From assembly GCF_016342785.1 (NCBI RefSeq), contig NZ_JAEINH010000005.1:107214-171213 (forward strand): a DNA stretch of 64,000 nt, read 5' to 3'. The translations under genes and the position numbers were made by a program. The notes under the pieces were generated by a model. It saw only the letters and a list, made by a program, of their open reading frames with translations. It had not been told where the DNA came from and did no database searches. Below, piece after piece: positions 27,297 to 39,091 of this stretch. This DNA comes from Sanguibacter suaedae (GTDB lineage Bacteria; Actinomycetota; Actinomycetes; Actinomycetales; Cellulomonadaceae). The number at the start of each line of letters is the position of its first letter. Position 1 is the first letter of the stretch.

Positions 27297-30200
27297 GAGC
27301 CACCTCCAAGATCTCTTCCCACTTCCCGGGGACGGACAGGTCGATCCCGTCGGCGTCCGCCTGGGCGAGCGCGACGCGGATCCGTGAGAACTCCGTCGGC
27401 AGGACACGCGTGAACCTGGCGAGCGCGGCCGGCAGGTCGCCGAGGAGCTGTGCCGCGACCGGGGACTCGGTCTCCTCGTGGTGACGGCGCAGGAGGTCGG
27501 TGACCACCTTCTCGTCGTCGGCGTCGAGGCTGGAGAGGGTGAGCTCACCGGTGGTCGCCGCCGTCGTGTTGAGGGCCTCCCGGCGCAGGTCGAGGACGTA
27601 CGCCGTCCCACCGGACATGCCGGCACCGAAGTTGCGACCCGTCCCACCGAGGACGAGCACGGTGCCGCCGGTCATGTACTCGCAGCCGTGGTCCCCCACG
27701 CCCTCGACGACGAGCGTCGCACCGGAGTTGCGGACACCGAACCGTTCCCCGACCTGGCCGTTGAGGAAGATCTCTCCGGACGTCGCGCCGTAGCCGATGA
27801 CGTTCCCGGCGATGACGTTGCTCGCACCGGAGAGCACGGCCGCGCGGTCGGGCCGGGCGACGATCCTGCCGCCCGACAGGCCCTTGCCCACGTAGTCGTT
27901 CGCGTCGCCGAAGAGCCGCAGGGTGATGCCTCGAGGCAGGAAGGCCCCGAGCGACTGCCCGGCGGACCCCGTGAGGGTCACGTCGATGGTGTCGTCAGGG
28001 AGGCCCGCCCCCGCGTACCGCTTGGTCACCTCGTGCCCGAGCATGGTGCCCACCGTCCGGTTGACGTTGCGCACGGGCAACGCGACACGGACGGGTGCCT
28101 GGCGCTCGAGGGCCGCCTCGGAGAGCGCGATGAGCTGGTTGTCGAGCGCCCTGTCGAGGGCGTGGTCCTGGGTGGTGGTGCTCCGCAGGGACGATCCGGG
28201 GAGCGGCTGCGGGACGGCCAGCACCGGCCCGAGGTCGAGGCCCTGGGCCTTCCAGTGCTCGATGGCCCGACGCGTGTCGAGAGCCTGGACGTGACCGACG
28301 GCCTCCTCGATGCTCCGGAAGCCGAGGGACGCCAGGTGCTCCCGGACCTCCTCGGCGAGGAACTCGAAGAAGTTCACGACGAACTCGGGCTTGCCCGTGA
28401 AGCGCGCACGGAGCTCGGGGTTCTGCGTGGCGACGCCCACAGGACACGTGTCCAGGTGGCAGACACGCATCATGATGCACCCCGAGACGACCATGGGTGC
28501 GGTCGCGAAACCGAACTCCTCCGCACCGAGCAGTGCTGCCACGACGACGTCCCGGCCCGTCTTCATCTGCCCGTCGACCTGGACGACGATGCGGTCGCGG
28601 AGGTTGTTGAGGACGAGCGTCTGCTGGGTCTCGGCGAGCCCGATCTCCCAGGGCGTCCCCGCGTGCTTGAGCGACGTGAGCGGGCTGGCGCCCGTCCCAC
28701 CGTCGTGGCCGGAGATGAGCACGACGTCCGCGTGCGCCTTGGACACGCCCGTGGCGACCGTTCCCACCCCGAACTCGGAGACCAGCTTGACGTGGATCCG
28801 GGCGGAGGGGTTGGCGTTCTTCGCGTCGTGGATGAGCTGCGCGAGGTCCTCGATCGAGTAGATGTCGTGGTGCGGCGGGGGCGAGATCAGTCCGACACCC
28901 GGGGTCGAGTGACGGGTCTTCGCGACCCACGGGTAGACCTTGTGCCCGGGGAGCTGCCCGCCCTCCCCGGGCTTGGCGCCCTGTGCGAGCTTGATCTGGA
29001 TGTCGTCCGCGTTCGTCAGGTACTCCGACGTGACGCCGAAACGACCGGACGCGATCTGCTTCACGCGGCTACGGCGCTCCGGGTCGTGGAGACGCTCCGG
29101 GTCCTCGCCGCCCTCTCCGGTGTTCGACCGGCCGCCGAGCCTGTTCATCGCGATCGCGAGGGTCTCGTGGGCCTCGGCCGAGATGGAACCGTAGGACATG
29201 GCACCGGTGTTGAAGCGCTTGACGATCTCGCTCACCGGCTCGACCTCGTCCAGGGGCACCGGTTCGCGGTCAGGGGCGAACTCCAGCAGGCCCCTCAGGG
29301 TCATGAGCCGTTCGGCCTGGTCGTCGACGCGCTTCGTGTACTCGCGGAACACGTCGAACTGGCGGGTGCGGGTCGAGTGCTGCAGCCGGAAGACCGTCTC
29401 CGGGTCGAAGAGGTGCTCCTCGCCGTCCCGACGCCACTGGTACTCGCCACCCACGGCCAGACGCTGGTGCGCCTGGAAGTTCCCGGACGCGGGGTACGCC
29501 TCGGCGTGCCGGGCCGCGACCTCGGCGGCGATGACGTCGAGACCGATCCCCCCGAGCCTACTGGTCGTCCCGGTGAAGTAGTCCCCGATGAGCTCGTGGG
29601 AGAGCCCGAGCGCCTCGAAGACCTGCGCGCCGCGGTACGACGAGACGGTCGAGATGCCCATCTTGCTCATGATCTTCAGGACACCCTTGCCGAGCGCCTT
29701 GATGAGGTTGCGGACCGCGGTCTCGGGGTCGACGTCGAGGTGCCCGGCGTGGGCGAGGTCCTCGACCGTCTCCATCGCGAGGTACGGGTTGACGGCGGCC
29801 GCCCCGTAGCCGACGAGGAGCGCCACGTGGTGGACCTCCCGGACATCGCCGGCCTCGACGACGAGCGACACCTGGGTCCGCGTGTGACGGCGCAGCAGGT
29901 GGTGATGGACGGCACTGAGCAGGAGCAGCGACGGGATCGGGGCGAGGTCCTGGTACGAGTCGCGGTCGGACAGGACGATGAAGCTCGTCCCCGCCTCGAC
30001 GGCCGCGTCGACCTCGGCGAAGATCTCCTCGAGCCGTGCGCGCAGCCCTTCGCCACCGTCGTCGACCTTGTACAGGCCGCGGACGGTGATCGAGCTGAAC
30101 CGACCGGCTGCCGCCGGCGCCTTGTGGATGTTGATGATCTTCGCGAGGTCGTCGTTGTCGATCACCGGGAAGGCCAGCACGACCTTGCCCGCGTGCTCGG

Positions 30201-31863
30201 GGACGTCCGAGAGGAGGTTCGGCTCGGGCCCGATGGCCCCGCCGATCGCCGTGACGAGCTCCTCACGAATCGCGTCGAGCGGCGGGTTCGTCACCTGGGC
30301 GAACATCTGCGTGAAGTAGTCGAACAGCAGCCGGGGCCGGTTGGAGAGGACGGCGATGGGCGTGTCGGTCCCCATCGCACCGAGCGGTTCCGCACCGGCG
30401 TTCGCCATCGGGGTGAGGAGGATCTTGAGCTCCTCCTCGGTGTACCCGAAGGCCCGCTGCCTGCGCTGCACGGAGGCAGGGCTGTGGATGACGTGCTCGC
30501 GGTCCGGGAGCTCCGACAGGAAGATCGAGTTCTCCTCGACCCACTGTGCGTAGGGCCGCTGGGCGGCGAGCTGGGACTTGACCTCGTCGTCGGGGACGAT
30601 GCGTCCCTGCGCGGTGTCGACGAGGAACATCCGGCCCGGTTCGAGCCGTCCCTTCTTCACGACCGTCGCGGGGTCGATGTCGAGGACGCCTGCCTCGCTC
30701 GCGAGGACCACCAGGCCGTCCTCGGTGACCCAGTAGCGTCCGGGGCGCAGCCCGTTGCGGTCGAGGACCGCGCCGATGAGGGTCCCGTCCGTGAAGTTCA
30801 GGCAGGCCGGCCCGTCCCACGCCTCGATGAGGTTCGCGTGGTACTCGTAGAAGGCTCGTCGTTCAGGGGTCATCTCGGCGTGGTTCTCCCACGCCTCGGG
30901 GATCATCATGAGGACGGCGTGCGGCAGCGACCGTCCACCGAGGTGCAGGAGCTCGAGCACCTCGTCGAAGGACGCGGAGTCGCTCGATCCCTCGCTGCAG
31001 ATGGGCAGCAGCGGCTCGAAGTCGCCGAGGTGCTCGCTCTGGAGCTTGCCCTGGCGCGCGGCCATCCAGTTCCTGTTGCCGCGCACGGTGTTGATCTCAC
31101 CGTTGTGGGCGATGAGCCGGAAGGGCTGCGCGAGCGGCCACGACGGGAAGGTGTTGGTGGAGAAGCGCGAGTGGACGAGCGCGAGCTCGCTCGCGTAGCG
31201 GGGGTCCGAGAGGTCGGGGAAGAACGGCTCGAGCTGAGCGGTCGTGAGCATCCCCTTGTACGTCAGCGTGCGGGCCGACAGGGACGCGAAGAAGAGCCCG
31301 AGCTCCCCCTCGGCCCTCTTGCGGAGCCGGTACGTGCGTCGGTCGAGGTCGATGCCGCTGAGCTCGCGGCCAGGGGCGGCGACGACGAGCTGACGGAAGG
31401 TGGGCATCGACGCGCGCGCCCCGGGGCCGACGAGGTCGACGGTGACGGGCACGTCACGCCAGGCGAGGACGTCGAGCTTCTCCTCCGAGGCGATGGCCTC
31501 GACGGCACGAGCCACCTCGTCCGCCTCCTGCCGGTCCTGCGGGAGGAAGGCCATGCCGATCGCGTAGGACCCCACGGGCGGGAGGTCCGCGGAGACGACG
31601 TCCCGGATGAAGGCGTCCGGGATCTGCGTGAGGATGCCCGCACCGTCGCCGCTGTTCTCCTCGGCCCCGACCGCTCCACGGTGGTCGAGGTTGAGCAGCG
31701 CCGTGAGGCCGGCGTCGACGATGTCGCGGCCGGGTGTGCCCCGGAGCGTCGCGACGAACGCGACACCGCAGGCGTCGTGCTCCGCCCCCGGGTCGTAGAG
31801 GCCCTGGGCGGCGGGCGCGGTGGTCTGGGCCGATCGGCGCGCGCTGTGCTGCGGCGTGGTCAT
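27289..31863 (-). CDS. gltB: glutamate synthase, large subunit
   Basis: A 1,524-residue enzyme making two glutamates from glutamine and 2-oxoglutarate. I chose ATG 31863 ([15 protein letters not shown]); removal of 31 residues would expose the catalytic Cys32 (EHDAC-GVAF) of the N-terminal glutaminase domain. The synthase domain binds FMN and a [3Fe-4S] cluster through [20 protein letters not shown], and the C-terminal beta-helix contains many GG repeats such as [26 protein letters not shown] lies upstream of the start. The 132-bp gap to lgt has a 6-bp hairpin but no clear promoter. Confidence 0.97.
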   Translation of the reverse strand: MTTPQHSARRSAQTTAPAAQGLYDPGAEHDACGVAFVATLRGTPGRDIVDAGLTALLNLDHRGAVGAEENSGDGAGILTQIPDAFIRDVVSADLPPVGSYAIGMAFLPQDRQEADEVARAVEAIASEEKLDVLAWRDVPVTVDLVGPGARASMPTFRQLVVAAPGRELSGIDLDRRTYRLRKRAEGELGLFFASLSARTLTYKGMLTTAQLEPFFPDLSDPRYASELALVHSRFSTNTFPSWPLAQPFRLIAHNGEINTVRGNRNWMAARQGKLQSEHLGDFEPLLPICSEGSSDSASFDEVLELLHLGGRSLPHAVLMMIPEAWENHAEMTPERRAFYEYHANLIEAWDGPACLNFTDGTLIGAVLDRNGLRPGRYWVTEDGLVVLASEAGVLDIDPATVVKKGRLEPGRMFLVDTAQGRIVPDDEVKSQLAAQRPYAQWVEENSIFLSELPDREHVIHSPASVQRRQRAFGYTEEELKILLTPMANAGAEPLGAMGTDTPIAVLSNRPRLLFDYFTQMFAQVTNPPLDAIREELVTAIGGAIGPEPNLLSDVPEHAGKVVLAFPVIDNDDLAKIINIHKAPAAAGRFSSITVRGLYKVDDGGEGLRARLEEIFAEVDAAVEAGTSFIVLSDRDSYQDLAPIPSLLLLSAVHHHLLRRHTRTQVSLVVEAGDVREVHHVALLVGYGAAAVNPYLAMETVEDLAHAGHLDVDPETAVRNLIKALGKGVLKIMSKMGISTVSSYRGAQVFEALGLSHELIGDYFTGTTSRLGGIGLDVIAAEVAARHAEAYPASGNFQAHQRLAVGGEYQWRRDGEEHLFDPETVFRLQHSTRTRQFDVFREYTKRVDDQAERLMTLRGLLEFAPDREPVPLDEVEPVSEIVKRFNTGAMSYGSISAEAHETLAIAMNRLGGRSNTGEGGEDPERLHDPERRSRVKQIASGRFGVTSEYLTNADDIQIKLAQGAKPGEGGQLPGHKVYPWVAKTRHSTPGVGLISPPPHHDIYSIEDLAQLIHDAKNANPSARIHVKLVSEFGVGTVATGVSKAHADVVLISGHDGGTGASPLTSLKHAGTPWEIGLAETQQTLVLNNLRDRIVVQVDGQMKTGRDVVVAALLGAEEFGFATAPMVVSGCIMMRVCHLDTCPVGVATQNPELRARFTGKPEFVVNFFEFLAEEVREHLASLGFRSIEEAVGHVQALDTRRAIEHWKAQGLDLGPVLAVPQPLPGSSLRSTTTQDHALDRALDNQLIALSEAALERQAPVRVALPVRNVNRTVGTMLGHEVTKRYAGAGLPDDTIDVTLTGSAGQSLGAFLPRGITLRLFGDANDYVGKGLSGGRIVARPDRAAVLSGASNVIAGNVIGYGATSGEIFLNGQVGERFGVRNSGATLVVEGVGDHGCEYMTGGTVLVLGGTGRNFGAGMSGGTAYVLDLRREALNTTAATTGELTLSSLDADDEKVVTDLLRRHHEETESPVAAQLLGDLPAALARFTRVLPTEFSRIRVALAQADADGIDLSVPGKWEEILEVARG

Positions 31864-31995
31864 CAACACCGTCCTCACGGAGTGCCCACGGAGGGTGGGC
31901 TCGTCTTGGCTGGGAAAGATCTGCGGGACGTCGTCGGCCCTGGACATGACGACAGGCGCCGACGTTCGTCGACGCTCGATCGATCATCGTTCATG

Positions 31996-32892
31996 TCAGG
32001 CCGGCGTGGGTTCTGACCGGTCGACATCCTCCGGGTCCGGCGTGGCGGCCGTGACCCAGACACTCTCTTCACGCCCGGGGTTCCGGCGCCCGACAACGAC
32101 GAACGCTATCAATGCCCCGATCCCGACGACGACGGACGTCCACACGTTGAGTCGCAGCCCGAGGACCAGCTCCGCGGGGTCGATCCGCAGCATCTCGATC
32201 CACAGGCGTCCGATCGTGTACGTCAGTACGTACAGCCAGAATACGCGACCGTGGCCGAGCCTGAAGCGCCTGTCCAGGACCACGATCAGCGCGGCCGCGG
32301 CGAGGTTCCACAGGAGCTCGTAGAGGAACGTGGGGTGGAACAGCGTGCCGGGGTCATGGTCGATCGGCAGGTGCGCGGCGTCGATCTCCAGGCCCCACGG
32401 CAGCGTCGTGGGGCCGCCGAAGAGCTCCTGGTTGAACCAGTTCCCGAGCCGTCCCACGGCCTGCGCCACGAGTAGGCCGGGGGCGAGGGCGTCGGCGAAC
32501 ACCGCGAACCGTACGCCGAGACGCCGGCACCCGATGTAGGCGCCCACGGCGCCGAGGGCGACGGCGCCCCAGATGCCGAGCCCGCCCTCCCAGATGGCGA
32601 AGGCCTTGAGCGGGTCGCCGCCTTCCCCGAAGTACGCGTCAGGCGAGGACACAACGTGGTAGAGGCGCCCGCCGACGATCCCGAAGGGCACCGCCCAGAA
32701 GGCGATCTCGTAGACCTGGTCGGCCTCGCCGCCGCGCGCCTTCCAGCGACGGTCGGTCATCCACGCCGCGATGAAGATCCCGGCGAGGATGGCGAAGGCG
32801 TAGGCGCGCAGCGGAACCGGCCCGATGTGCCAGGTCCCCTGGCTGGGGCTCGGGATCGACGCCAGGACCGTGACGCTCTCGACGACGCTCAC
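31996..32892 (-). CDS. lgt: prolipoprotein diacylglyceryl transferase
   Basis: A 298-residue polytopic membrane enzyme that attaches diacylglycerol to the lipobox cysteine of prolipoproteins. The Lgt signature is VGRLGNWFNQELFG, with HPTFLYELLWN and GRLYHVVSS as further conserved parts; seven helices are visible. A short polar tail ends the protein. It starts with GTG overlapping the trpA stop (GTGA) and is thus the tail of the trp operon, an arrangement common in actinobacteria. A lipoprotein substrate encoded in this window is the FKBP at 44281-45192. Confidence 0.96.
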   Translation of the reverse strand: MSVVESVTVLASIPSPSQGTWHIGPVPLRAYAFAILAGIFIAAWMTDRRWKARGGEADQVYEIAFWAVPFGIVGGRLYHVVSSPDAYFGEGGDPLKAFAIWEGGLGIWGAVALGAVGAYIGCRRLGVRFAVFADALAPGLLVAQAVGRLGNWFNQELFGGPTTLPWGLEIDAAHLPIDHDPGTLFHPTFLYELLWNLAAAALIVVLDRRFRLGHGRVFWLYVLTYTIGRLWIEMLRIDPAELVLGLRLNVWTSVVVGIGALIAFVVVGRRNPGREESVWVTAATPDPEDVDRSEPTPA

Positions 32893-33707
32893 GCGACACC
32901 CCCGTCGACGCGAGCCGTGCGCACACCCTCCGCCAGTCCTGCGGCGACGGCACGCATCGCGTCGACCCGCTGCGTGAAGGTCCCCTCGCCCAGGAGCGGC
33001 CGGACGAACGCCGACCCGACGATGACCCCGTCGGCGTAGCGCCCGACCTCGGCGGCCTGCTCCGGCCGCGAGACGCCCAGCCCCACGCACACCCGCTCCG
33101 CACCGGCGGCGCGGGTGGCCGCGACGAGCTCCGACGCCCGGGCACCCACCGTCGCCCGCTCGCCGGTGACCCCCATCGTCGACGCCGCGTACACGAACCC
33201 GCGGGAGGCGGCGGCCGTCGACGCGAGGCGTTCCGGCGTCGAGCTCGGGGCCACCAGGAACACCTTGTCCAGGCCGTGCGCGTCCGCGGCGGCGGTCCAC
33301 TCCGCGGCCTCGTCAGGGATGAGGTCCGGGGTGATGAGCCCCGCTCCCCCCGCTGCGGCGAGGTCCCGGGCGAACGCCTCGACGCCGTACCGCAGGACGG
33401 GGTTGAAGTACGTCATGGCGAGCACCGGCACACCGTGCCCGGAGACCGCCTCGAGAACCCGGAAGACGTCCCTGACCCGCGCACCTGCCGAGAGCGCGAC
33501 GTCGACGGCGTGCTGGATGGTCGCCCCGTCCATGACGGGGTCGCTGTACGGGATGCCGAGCTCGATGATGTCGGCACCGGACTCGATGAGCGCCTCGACG
33601 GCGACGACCGACTCGTCGACCGTGGGGAATCCCACGGGGAGGTACCCGACGAGGGCGGCGCGCCCCTCGCCCTTGAGCTCGTCGATCCTCAGCGCGGTGG
33701 CGCTCAT
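32889..33707 (-). CDS. trpA: tryptophan synthase alpha chain
   Basis: A 272-residue TIM barrel that cleaves indole-3-glycerol phosphate to indole and glyceraldehyde 3-phosphate. The catalytic pair is Glu49 and Asp60 in [14 protein letters not shown], at the same numbers as in E. coli. The phosphate site is [14 protein letters not shown] and [11 protein letters not shown]. The start overlaps the trpB stop (ATGA). Confidence 0.97.
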   Translation of the reverse strand: MSATALRIDELKGEGRAALVGYLPVGFPTVDESVVAVEALIESGADIIELGIPYSDPVMDGATIQHAVDVALSAGARVRDVFRVLEAVSGHGVPVLAMTYFNPVLRYGVEAFARDLAAAGGAGLITPDLIPDEAAEWTAAADAHGLDKVFLVAPSSTPERLASTAAASRGFVYAASTMGVTGERATVGARASELVAATRAAGAERVCVGLGVSRPEQAAEVGRYADGVIVGSAFVRPLLGEGTFTQRVDAMRAVAAGLAEGVRTARVDGGVA

Positions 33708-34948
33708 GCGTCCACCCCTTCCGCACCCAGGTCGGCACCGGCGTCCACGAGCTCGAACCAGCGCGCGGCGGTGGCCACGTCCTTGTCCCCCCGGCCGGAG
33801 AGGTTGACGAGGATGATCTCCTCGCGTCCGGCCTCCTGCGCCTCACGGCCGAGCCGCATCGCACCCGCCAGGGCGTGGGCGGACTCGATGGCGGGGATGA
33901 TGCCCTCCGTACGGGACAGGAGGCGCAGCGCCTCCATGGCCTCGCTGTCCGTGACCGGCCGGTACTCGGCCCGGCCGATGCTCGACAGGTACGAGTGCTC
34001 CGGCCCCACGCCCGGGTAGTCGAGGCCCGCGGAGATCGAGTGGCTCTCCTTCGTCTGGCCGTCCTCGTCCTGGAGGAGATAGGACCGTGCGCCGTGGAGC
34101 ACTCCTGGAACGCCACCGGTGATGCTCGACGCGTGCCGCCCTGTCGACACACCGTCACCGCCGGCCTCGAGCCCGACGAGACGGACGGCCTCGTCATCGA
34201 GGAACGCGTCGAAGATCCCGATCGCGTTGGACCCTCCCCCGACGCACGCCGCGACGACGTCGGGCAGACGCCCGACGAGGTCGAGCATCTGCTGCCTGGC
34301 CTCGACACCGATGATCCGCTGGAAGTCGCGCACCATCGCCGGGAAGGGGTGCGGTCCGGCGGCGGTGCCGAAGACGTAGTTCGTGGAGTCGACGTTGGTC
34401 ACCCAGTCGCGGAGCGCCTCGTTGATGGCGTCCTTGAGCGTCCGGGATCCGGTCGTCACCGGGACGACCTCGGCACCCAGGAGGCGCATGCGCGCGACGT
34501 TGAGCGCCTGGCGCTGCGTGTCCTCCTCGCCCATGTAGACGACGCACTCGAGGTCGAAGAGGGCGGCGGCCGTGGCGGTCGCCACCCCGTGCTGGCCTGC
34601 ACCCGTCTCGGCGATGACGCGCTTCTTGCCGATGCGCTTGGTGAGGAGTGCCTGCCCGAGGACGTTGTTGATCTTGTGCGAACCGGTGTGGTTGAGGTCC
34701 TCGCGCTTGAGGAAGACCCGTGTGCCGCCCGCGTGCGCAGCGAAGCGGGGCACCTCGGTGATGATGCTCGGGCGGCCGCTGTACGACCGGTGGAGGTCCG
34801 CGAGCTGGGTCGCGAACCCCGGGTCCGCGACGGCCCGCTGGTACTCGGTGTCGAGCTCGTCGAGCGCCGCGATGAGCGCCTCGGGGACGTATCGTCCACC
34901 GAACTCGCCGAAGTACGGCCCTTGCAGGTTCTGCAGGGATTCAGGCAC
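33704..34948 (-). CDS. trpB: tryptophan synthase beta chain
   Basis: A 414-residue PLP enzyme joining indole and serine. Lys92 in [10 protein letters not shown] binds [16 protein letters not shown] contains the catalytic Glu, and [10 protein letters not shown] grips the phosphate. The N-terminal [16 protein letters not shown] is typical. The start is GTG 34948, preceded by a perfect AAGGAGG at 8 nt. The 77-bp gap to trpC holds no leader peptide that I can support. Confidence 0.97.
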   Translation of the reverse strand: MPESLQNLQGPYFGEFGGRYVPEALIAALDELDTEYQRAVADPGFATQLADLHRSYSGRPSIITEVPRFAAHAGGTRVFLKREDLNHTGSHKINNVLGQALLTKRIGKKRVIAETGAGQHGVATATAAALFDLECVVYMGEEDTQRQALNVARMRLLGAEVVPVTTGSRTLKDAINEALRDWVTNVDSTNYVFGTAAGPHPFPAMVRDFQRIIGVEARQQMLDLVGRLPDVVAACVGGGSNAIGIFDAFLDDEAVRLVGLEAGGDGVSTGRHASSITGGVPGVLHGARSYLLQDEDGQTKESHSISAGLDYPGVGPEHSYLSSIGRAEYRPVTDSEAMEALRLLSRTEGIIPAIESAHALAGAMRLGREAQEAGREEIILVNLSGRGDKDVATAARWFELVDAGADLGAEGVDA

Positions 34949-35025
34949 GGTCGTGTCCTCCTTGGTACGAAGTACGTCCCGGCGCGCGGGTGTCGCGTCG
35001 GCCGGTCTGCTGGCTACGGTGGAGA

Positions 35026-35838
35026 TCAGTGACGCACGGCACGCAGCGACGGGTGGGACCCTGCCGCCACGAGGTCCGCGACCGCCGAGCGTGGGGACTC
35101 CCCCGTGACGAGCGCCTCGCCGACCAGGACGGCGTGCGCCCCGGAGCGGGCGTAGTCCATGACGTCGTGGGGGCCGCGGACACCGGACTCGGCGACCAGG
35201 ACGATGCCGTCGGGGACGGACGGCGCGAGCCGCGCGAAGAGGCTCCGGTCGATCTCGAGCGTCTTGAGGTTGCGCACGTTCACGCCCATGAGGCGAGCTC
35301 CGGCGTCGACGGCCCGCGTGACCTCCTCGGGGGTGTGGACCTCGACGAGCGCCGTCATCCCCAGTGAGTGGACGCGCTCGACGAGCGACTCGAGGACCGT
35401 CTGCTCGAGGGCGGCGACGATGAGGAGCACGAGGTCCGCGCCGTGCGCCCGCGCCTCCCACACCTGGTAGGGCGAGACGACGAAGTCCTTGCGGAGGATC
35501 GGCACGTCCACCGCAGCACGCACGGCACGCAGGTCCGCGAGGCTCCCCTTGAACCGTCGCTCCTCCGTGAGCACGGAGATGACCGACGCCCCGCCCTTCT
35601 CGTACTCGCGGGCGAGGGACGCAGGGTCGGTGATGGGCGCGAGGGCCCCCTTGCTGGGGCTCGACCGCTTGACCTCGGCGATGACCGCCACGGCGTCCTT
35701 GCCGCTCAGCCGCGTGAGGCACTCCACCGCTCCGGGCTGACGCCGGGCGGTCTCCTTGAGGACCGCGAGCGGCGTCGCGGCCTCCCGGACCGCGAGGTCC
35801 TCGCGAACTCCGACGATGATGTCATCGAGTACCGTCAT
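35026..35838 (-). CDS. trpC: indole-3-glycerol phosphate synthase
   Basis: A 270-residue TIM barrel closing the indole ring. The general acid Lys is in [11 protein letters not shown], followed by [41 protein letters not shown] and VAESGV. Monofunctional, with no fused TrpF. GAGAAGAGG precedes the ATG. The 181-bp gap upstream has a TACGAT -10-like element at 35945-35950 that could start a trpC-B-A transcript. Confidence 0.96.
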   Translation of the reverse strand: MTVLDDIIVGVREDLAVREAATPLAVLKETARRQPGAVECLTRLSGKDAVAVIAEVKRSSPSKGALAPITDPASLAREYEKGGASVISVLTEERRFKGSLADLRAVRAAVDVPILRKDFVVSPYQVWEARAHGADLVLLIVAALEQTVLESLVERVHSLGMTALVEVHTPEEVTRAVDAGARLMGVNVRNLKTLEIDRSLFARLAPSVPDGIVLVAESGVRGPHDVMDYARSGAHAVLVGEALVTGESPRSAVADLVAAGSHPSLRAVRH

Positions 35839-35944
35839 GACGCCTCTTCTCCCCGAACACCTGACCACGACCGACCGCAGCGCCCCGTCCGTCGACGCCC
35901 TGGGCACCTGTCGTCCCGCGCCGTCGGAGGAACCGCACCGTGCC

Positions 35945-35950
35945 ATCGTA
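35945..35950 (-). promoter_or_regulatory. candidate internal promoter -10 upstream of trpC
   Basis: TACGAT on the minus strand lies about 107 nt before trpC. Six nt later a GTG opens a 38-codon frame (35938 to 35822) that overlaps the trpC start. The -35 is weak. Confidence 0.35.
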
Positions 35951-36019
35951 GGGCCGCTCCGGCGGGCGGTCGGCAACTCGACGACCCGTGAGACGCGGAC
36001 ACGGCTCCGCGGACGCGCG

Positions 36020-36292
36020 TCAGCGACGCTCGTTGGGGTCCGTGGTGCCGAGGCGAGGCTGCCCGTATCCCGCCACGGACAGGACCTTCCCGCCGAGCGC
36101 TCCCACGAGGACGATCGCAGCACCGACCCACACGAGCCACACCATGGCGAAGCACATCGCGACGCCCGCGACGACGGAACCGAGCACCACCACGCCCGTG
36201 GTGAACCACGCGGCGCGGGTGTGACCGTGGTTGGCCGGGGGCACCGACGGGGGCAGGTAGGAGAGCTCGGTGCGAGGAGAGTTGTCAGCCAT
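36020..36292 (-). CDS. HGxxPAAW-type small membrane protein
   Basis: A 90-residue protein with the motif HGHTRAAW (about residues 22-29) just before the first of two transmembrane helices (about 30-52 and 54-72). This small actinobacterial family is nearly always found inside trp operons, which is also the case here, but its role is unknown. A possible -10 (TAGGCT, 36323-36328) lies in the 95-bp gap upstream. Confidence 0.85.
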   Translation of the reverse strand: MADNSPRTELSYLPPSVPPANHGHTRAAWFTTGVVVLGSVVAGVAMCFAMVWLVWVGAAIVLVGALGGKVLSVAGYGQPRLGTTDPNERR

Positions 36293-36387
36293 CGATCGTG
36301 CCTTTCATCGAAACGTGGACCCAGCCTATCGAACGGCAGCAGCACCGCTGGACGTGGGGTGGAGGATGCCCGCGGCGGCCCGGCCCG

Positions 36388-37017
36388 TCAGGTCGGGTCG
36401 TCGCCGTGGGTGAGAGCGTCCCAGGCGTCGCGCTCGTCGAGCACGGCGTCGCCCGCCGGCTCCCGCGAGCCGGCGGACCGGACGGCACCCTCGGAGCTCT
36501 CGGCAGCCACGGGGGTGGCACCGACGCCCGGGGCGGCGTCGTAGCGGCGCGACCTCCCGTCCCACCGACCTGCCCCGAGCGCGGCCGCCGTCGCGAGCAC
36601 GACGAGCAGCACCCCCAGGACGACCGTGAGGAACGGTGCCACCCCGACGTCCACCTCGCCGACCGGGCCGACCACGCCCGTGACCTCGGCGACGGCGGAC
36701 CGTGCCGGCCCCTGGGGATCGGTCACCACGAGGACCGCGGAGGCGGCGACGACGAGCCCGCCCAGGGCTACCGACCCGAGGACCACCCAGCGACCCGCAC
36801 GACCCACGAGGCCGAGGGCGAGGCTCGCGGCGAGGACCACGAGCGCGGCCGCGGTGACTCCCGGGGCCGCCTGCGTCCCGGTGACGGTCACCGACACCTC
36901 CTCGCCGAGCGCGGTGCTGCTCGTCGTGGTGATCCAGGCGGGGACCGCGCTGAGCAGCGCCGCACCACCGAGGAGCACCCCGGAGAGGACCGCAGTCCTC
37001 CTGGTGGGAACCCTCAC
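36388..37017 (-). CDS. Trp biosynthesis-associated membrane protein
   Basis: A 209-residue protein with four hydrophobic helices (about residues 9-29, 52-74, 79-100 and 127-150), matching the actinobacterial Trp-associated membrane protein family found next to trpE. The C-terminal 50 residues are acidic and probably cytoplasmic. It starts with GTG overlapping the trpE stop. Function is unknown; transport or regulation of an aromatic compound has been suggested only from context. Confidence 0.82.
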   Translation of the reverse strand: MRVPTRRTAVLSGVLLGGAALLSAVPAWITTTSSTALGEEVSVTVTGTQAAPGVTAAALVVLAASLALGLVGRAGRWVVLGSVALGGLVVAASAVLVVTDPQGPARSAVAEVTGVVGPVGEVDVGVAPFLTVVLGVLLVVLATAAALGAGRWDGRSRRYDAAPGVGATPVAAESSEGAVRSAGSREPAGDAVLDERDAWDALTHGDDPT

Positions 37018-38588
37018 CGTCGTGCCCGGAGACGGCTCGCGATCTGCACGGCACGCACGGCCGCCGCGGCCTTGTTGCGCGACTCCTCGTACTCGAGCGC
37101 GGGCACGGAGTCCGCGACGACGCCCCCGCCGGCCTGGACGCTCGCACGGTCGCCGCGGATGAGCGCGGTGCGGATCGCGATGGCCATGTCCATCGTCCCG
37201 TCGAAGCTGAAGTACCCCACGGTGCCCCCGTAGATGCCACGGGACGCGGGCTCCACCTCGTCGATGAGCGCGATGGCGCGCGTCTTGGGCGCCCCCGAGA
37301 GGGTCCCTGCGGGGAAGGTGGCCCGCAGGACCTCCAGGGCGGACGCCTCGGGACGCAGGTGACCCACGACCGTCGAGCAGATGTGCATGATGTGGCTGAA
37401 CCGCTTGATGGCCATGAACTCCACGACCTCGACGCTCGTCGGCTCGCACACCTTGACGAGGTCGTTGCGGGACAGGTCGACGAGCATGATGTGCTCCGCG
37501 ACCTCCTTGGGGTCGGCGAGGACCTCCTCGCCGAGCCGCACGTCCTCCTCCGGCGTGGCGCCGCGCGGACGCGACCCGGCGATCGGGAAGGTCACCACGC
37601 GCCGGTCGGCGACCTTCACCAGGGTCTCGGGGCTCGACCCGACCACCGCGAAGTCGTTCCCCTCGGCGTCGACGAGCTGGAAGCAGTACATGTACGGGCT
37701 CGGGTTGATGGTCCGCAGCACGCGGTACACGTCGAGGGGCGAGGCCGTGCACTCGAGGTCGAGGCGCTGGGAGAGCACCACCTGGAAGACCTCCCCCTCG
37801 GTGATCGCCTCCTTCCCGGCGACGACGGCCGCCTCGAACTCCTCCCGGGTGGACCGGAACTCGAGGGTCGGCTCAGGCGCGTCCGCGAGGACGCGCAGCA
37901 CGTCGGCCCCGCCGCCGCCCGCGCCTGCGACGAGCCGCGCCTCCATGTCGTCGAGCCTCGCGACGGCGTCGGCGTGCGCCTCGTCGACCCGTTCGTCGGT
38001 GTCGTCGAAGTTGATGGCGTTGGCGACGAGCCACACGCTTCCGTCGACGTGGTCGACGACCGCGAGGTCGGTGGCCAGCAGGAGCGTCATCTCGGGGACC
38101 CCGAGCTCGTCCGGCGCCGTGGCGGGCAGCGTCGGCTCCCACCGGCGCACGACGTCCCACCCGAGCGCGCCCACGAGGCCACCGGTGAGCGGGGGCAGCC
38201 CGTCGACCGCCTCGGTGTGCAACGCACGCAGCGTCGCGTCGAGGACCTCCAGCGGGGGGCCGGACACGGGGATGCCCGCCGGGACGTCACCGGACCACAC
38301 GGCCTCGTCGTCGCGCACCGTCAGGGACGCGCGCGAGCGCACGCCGATGAACGAGTAGCGCGACCAGCTCCCGTCGATCTCCGCGGACTCCATGATGAAG
38401 GTGCCGGGACGCCCGCCCGCGAGGGTGCGATAGAGCCCCACGGGGGTGACGTCGTCCGCGAGGAGTCGCCGCACGACGGGCACGACCCGTCGTGACTCCG
38501 CCAGCCGGCGGAACTCCCCGAGGTCCGGCCAGCTCGCGCCCCAGGCGAGGGAGCCGACGCTCGGCGGGGTGGTGCTCGTCGTCGTCAT
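37014..38588 (-). CDS. trpE: anthranilate synthase component I
   Basis: A 524-residue chorismate-utilising enzyme, first committed step of tryptophan synthesis. The C-terminal domain has [74 protein letters not shown] and [20 protein letters not shown]. The feedback site near the N-terminus reads [19 protein letters not shown], close to the usual LLES motif. It needs a TrpG partner, which is not in this window. The start overlaps the hisI stop (ATGA). Confidence 0.97.
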   Translation of the reverse strand: MTTTSTTPPSVGSLAWGASWPDLGEFRRLAESRRVVPVVRRLLADDVTPVGLYRTLAGGRPGTFIMESAEIDGSWSRYSFIGVRSRASLTVRDDEAVWSGDVPAGIPVSGPPLEVLDATLRALHTEAVDGLPPLTGGLVGALGWDVVRRWEPTLPATAPDELGVPEMTLLLATDLAVVDHVDGSVWLVANAINFDDTDERVDEAHADAVARLDDMEARLVAGAGGGGADVLRVLADAPEPTLEFRSTREEFEAAVVAGKEAITEGEVFQVVLSQRLDLECTASPLDVYRVLRTINPSPYMYCFQLVDAEGNDFAVVGSSPETLVKVADRRVVTFPIAGSRPRGATPEEDVRLGEEVLADPKEVAEHIMLVDLSRNDLVKVCEPTSVEVVEFMAIKRFSHIMHICSTVVGHLRPEASALEVLRATFPAGTLSGAPKTRAIALIDEVEPASRGIYGGTVGYFSFDGTMDMAIAIRTALIRGDRASVQAGGGVVADSVPALEYEESRNKAAAAVRAVQIASRLRARR

Positions 38589-39055
38589 CGTCCGTGCTCC
38601 TCGTCCGTCGTCGTGCTGGTCGTCATGGTCGGTACGGGCGCCTGGTCGGCCCTGCCGGCGCCCTCCCCCGGCGCGGCGACCACGGCACCGAGGTCACCTC
38701 CCGTGAGGAAGCACGTCCGCTCCCCCGTGTGGCACGCCGCACCCACCTGGTCCACCCGGACCAGGAGAGCGTCGCCGTCGCAGTCGAGCGCGACGCTCCG
38801 CACCCACTGGACGTGCCCGGAGGTGTCCCCCTTGCGCCAGTACTCCTGCCGGGACCGGGAGTAGAACGTCACGCGCCCGCTGGTCAGCGTGCGCGCGAGG
38901 GCCTCGTCGTCCATCCAGCCGAGCATGAGGACCTCACCGGTGTCGTGCTGCTGCACGATCGCGGCGACGAGACCGGCCGGGTCACGGGAGAGACGAGCGG
39001 CGACGGCCGGGTCGAGAGAGCTTTCCGGGGTGCGGGGCGCGTGGGTCGTGGACAC
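38585..39055 (-). CDS. hisI: phosphoribosyl-AMP cyclohydrolase
   Basis: A 156-residue histidine-pathway enzyme opening the purine ring of [40 protein letters not shown] and the metal sites DCDGDALLV and CHTGERTCF are all present. It is monofunctional (no HisE domain). The GTG start has GGGAGG upstream. It leads directly into trpE and follows two ABC exporter genes by 36 bp. Confidence 0.96.
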   Translation of the reverse strand: MSTTHAPRTPESSLDPAVAARLSRDPAGLVAAIVQQHDTGEVLMLGWMDDEALARTLTSGRVTFYSRSRQEYWRKGDTSGHVQWVRSVALDCDGDALLVRVDQVGAACHTGERTCFLTGGDLGAVVAAPGEGAGRADQAPVPTMTTSTTTDEEHGR

Positions 39056-39091
39056 CCGAGAATCCTCCCACGTCGGCGGCCGTCGGCGGGG

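Noticed and set aside
31884..31901. Six-bp hairpin GCCCAC/GTGGGC upstream of gltB
   Set aside because: Too short and GC-rich to distinguish from background; no link to a known nitrogen regulator site.
27478..32016. 1,500-codon open frame antisense to gltB
   Set aside because: It is a GC-skew shadow of gltB, composed of Asp/Arg/Val/Glu repeats with no family features.
34949..35025. Trp attenuator leader peptide before trpB
   Set aside because: No short frame with Trp codons and no competing hairpins were seen.
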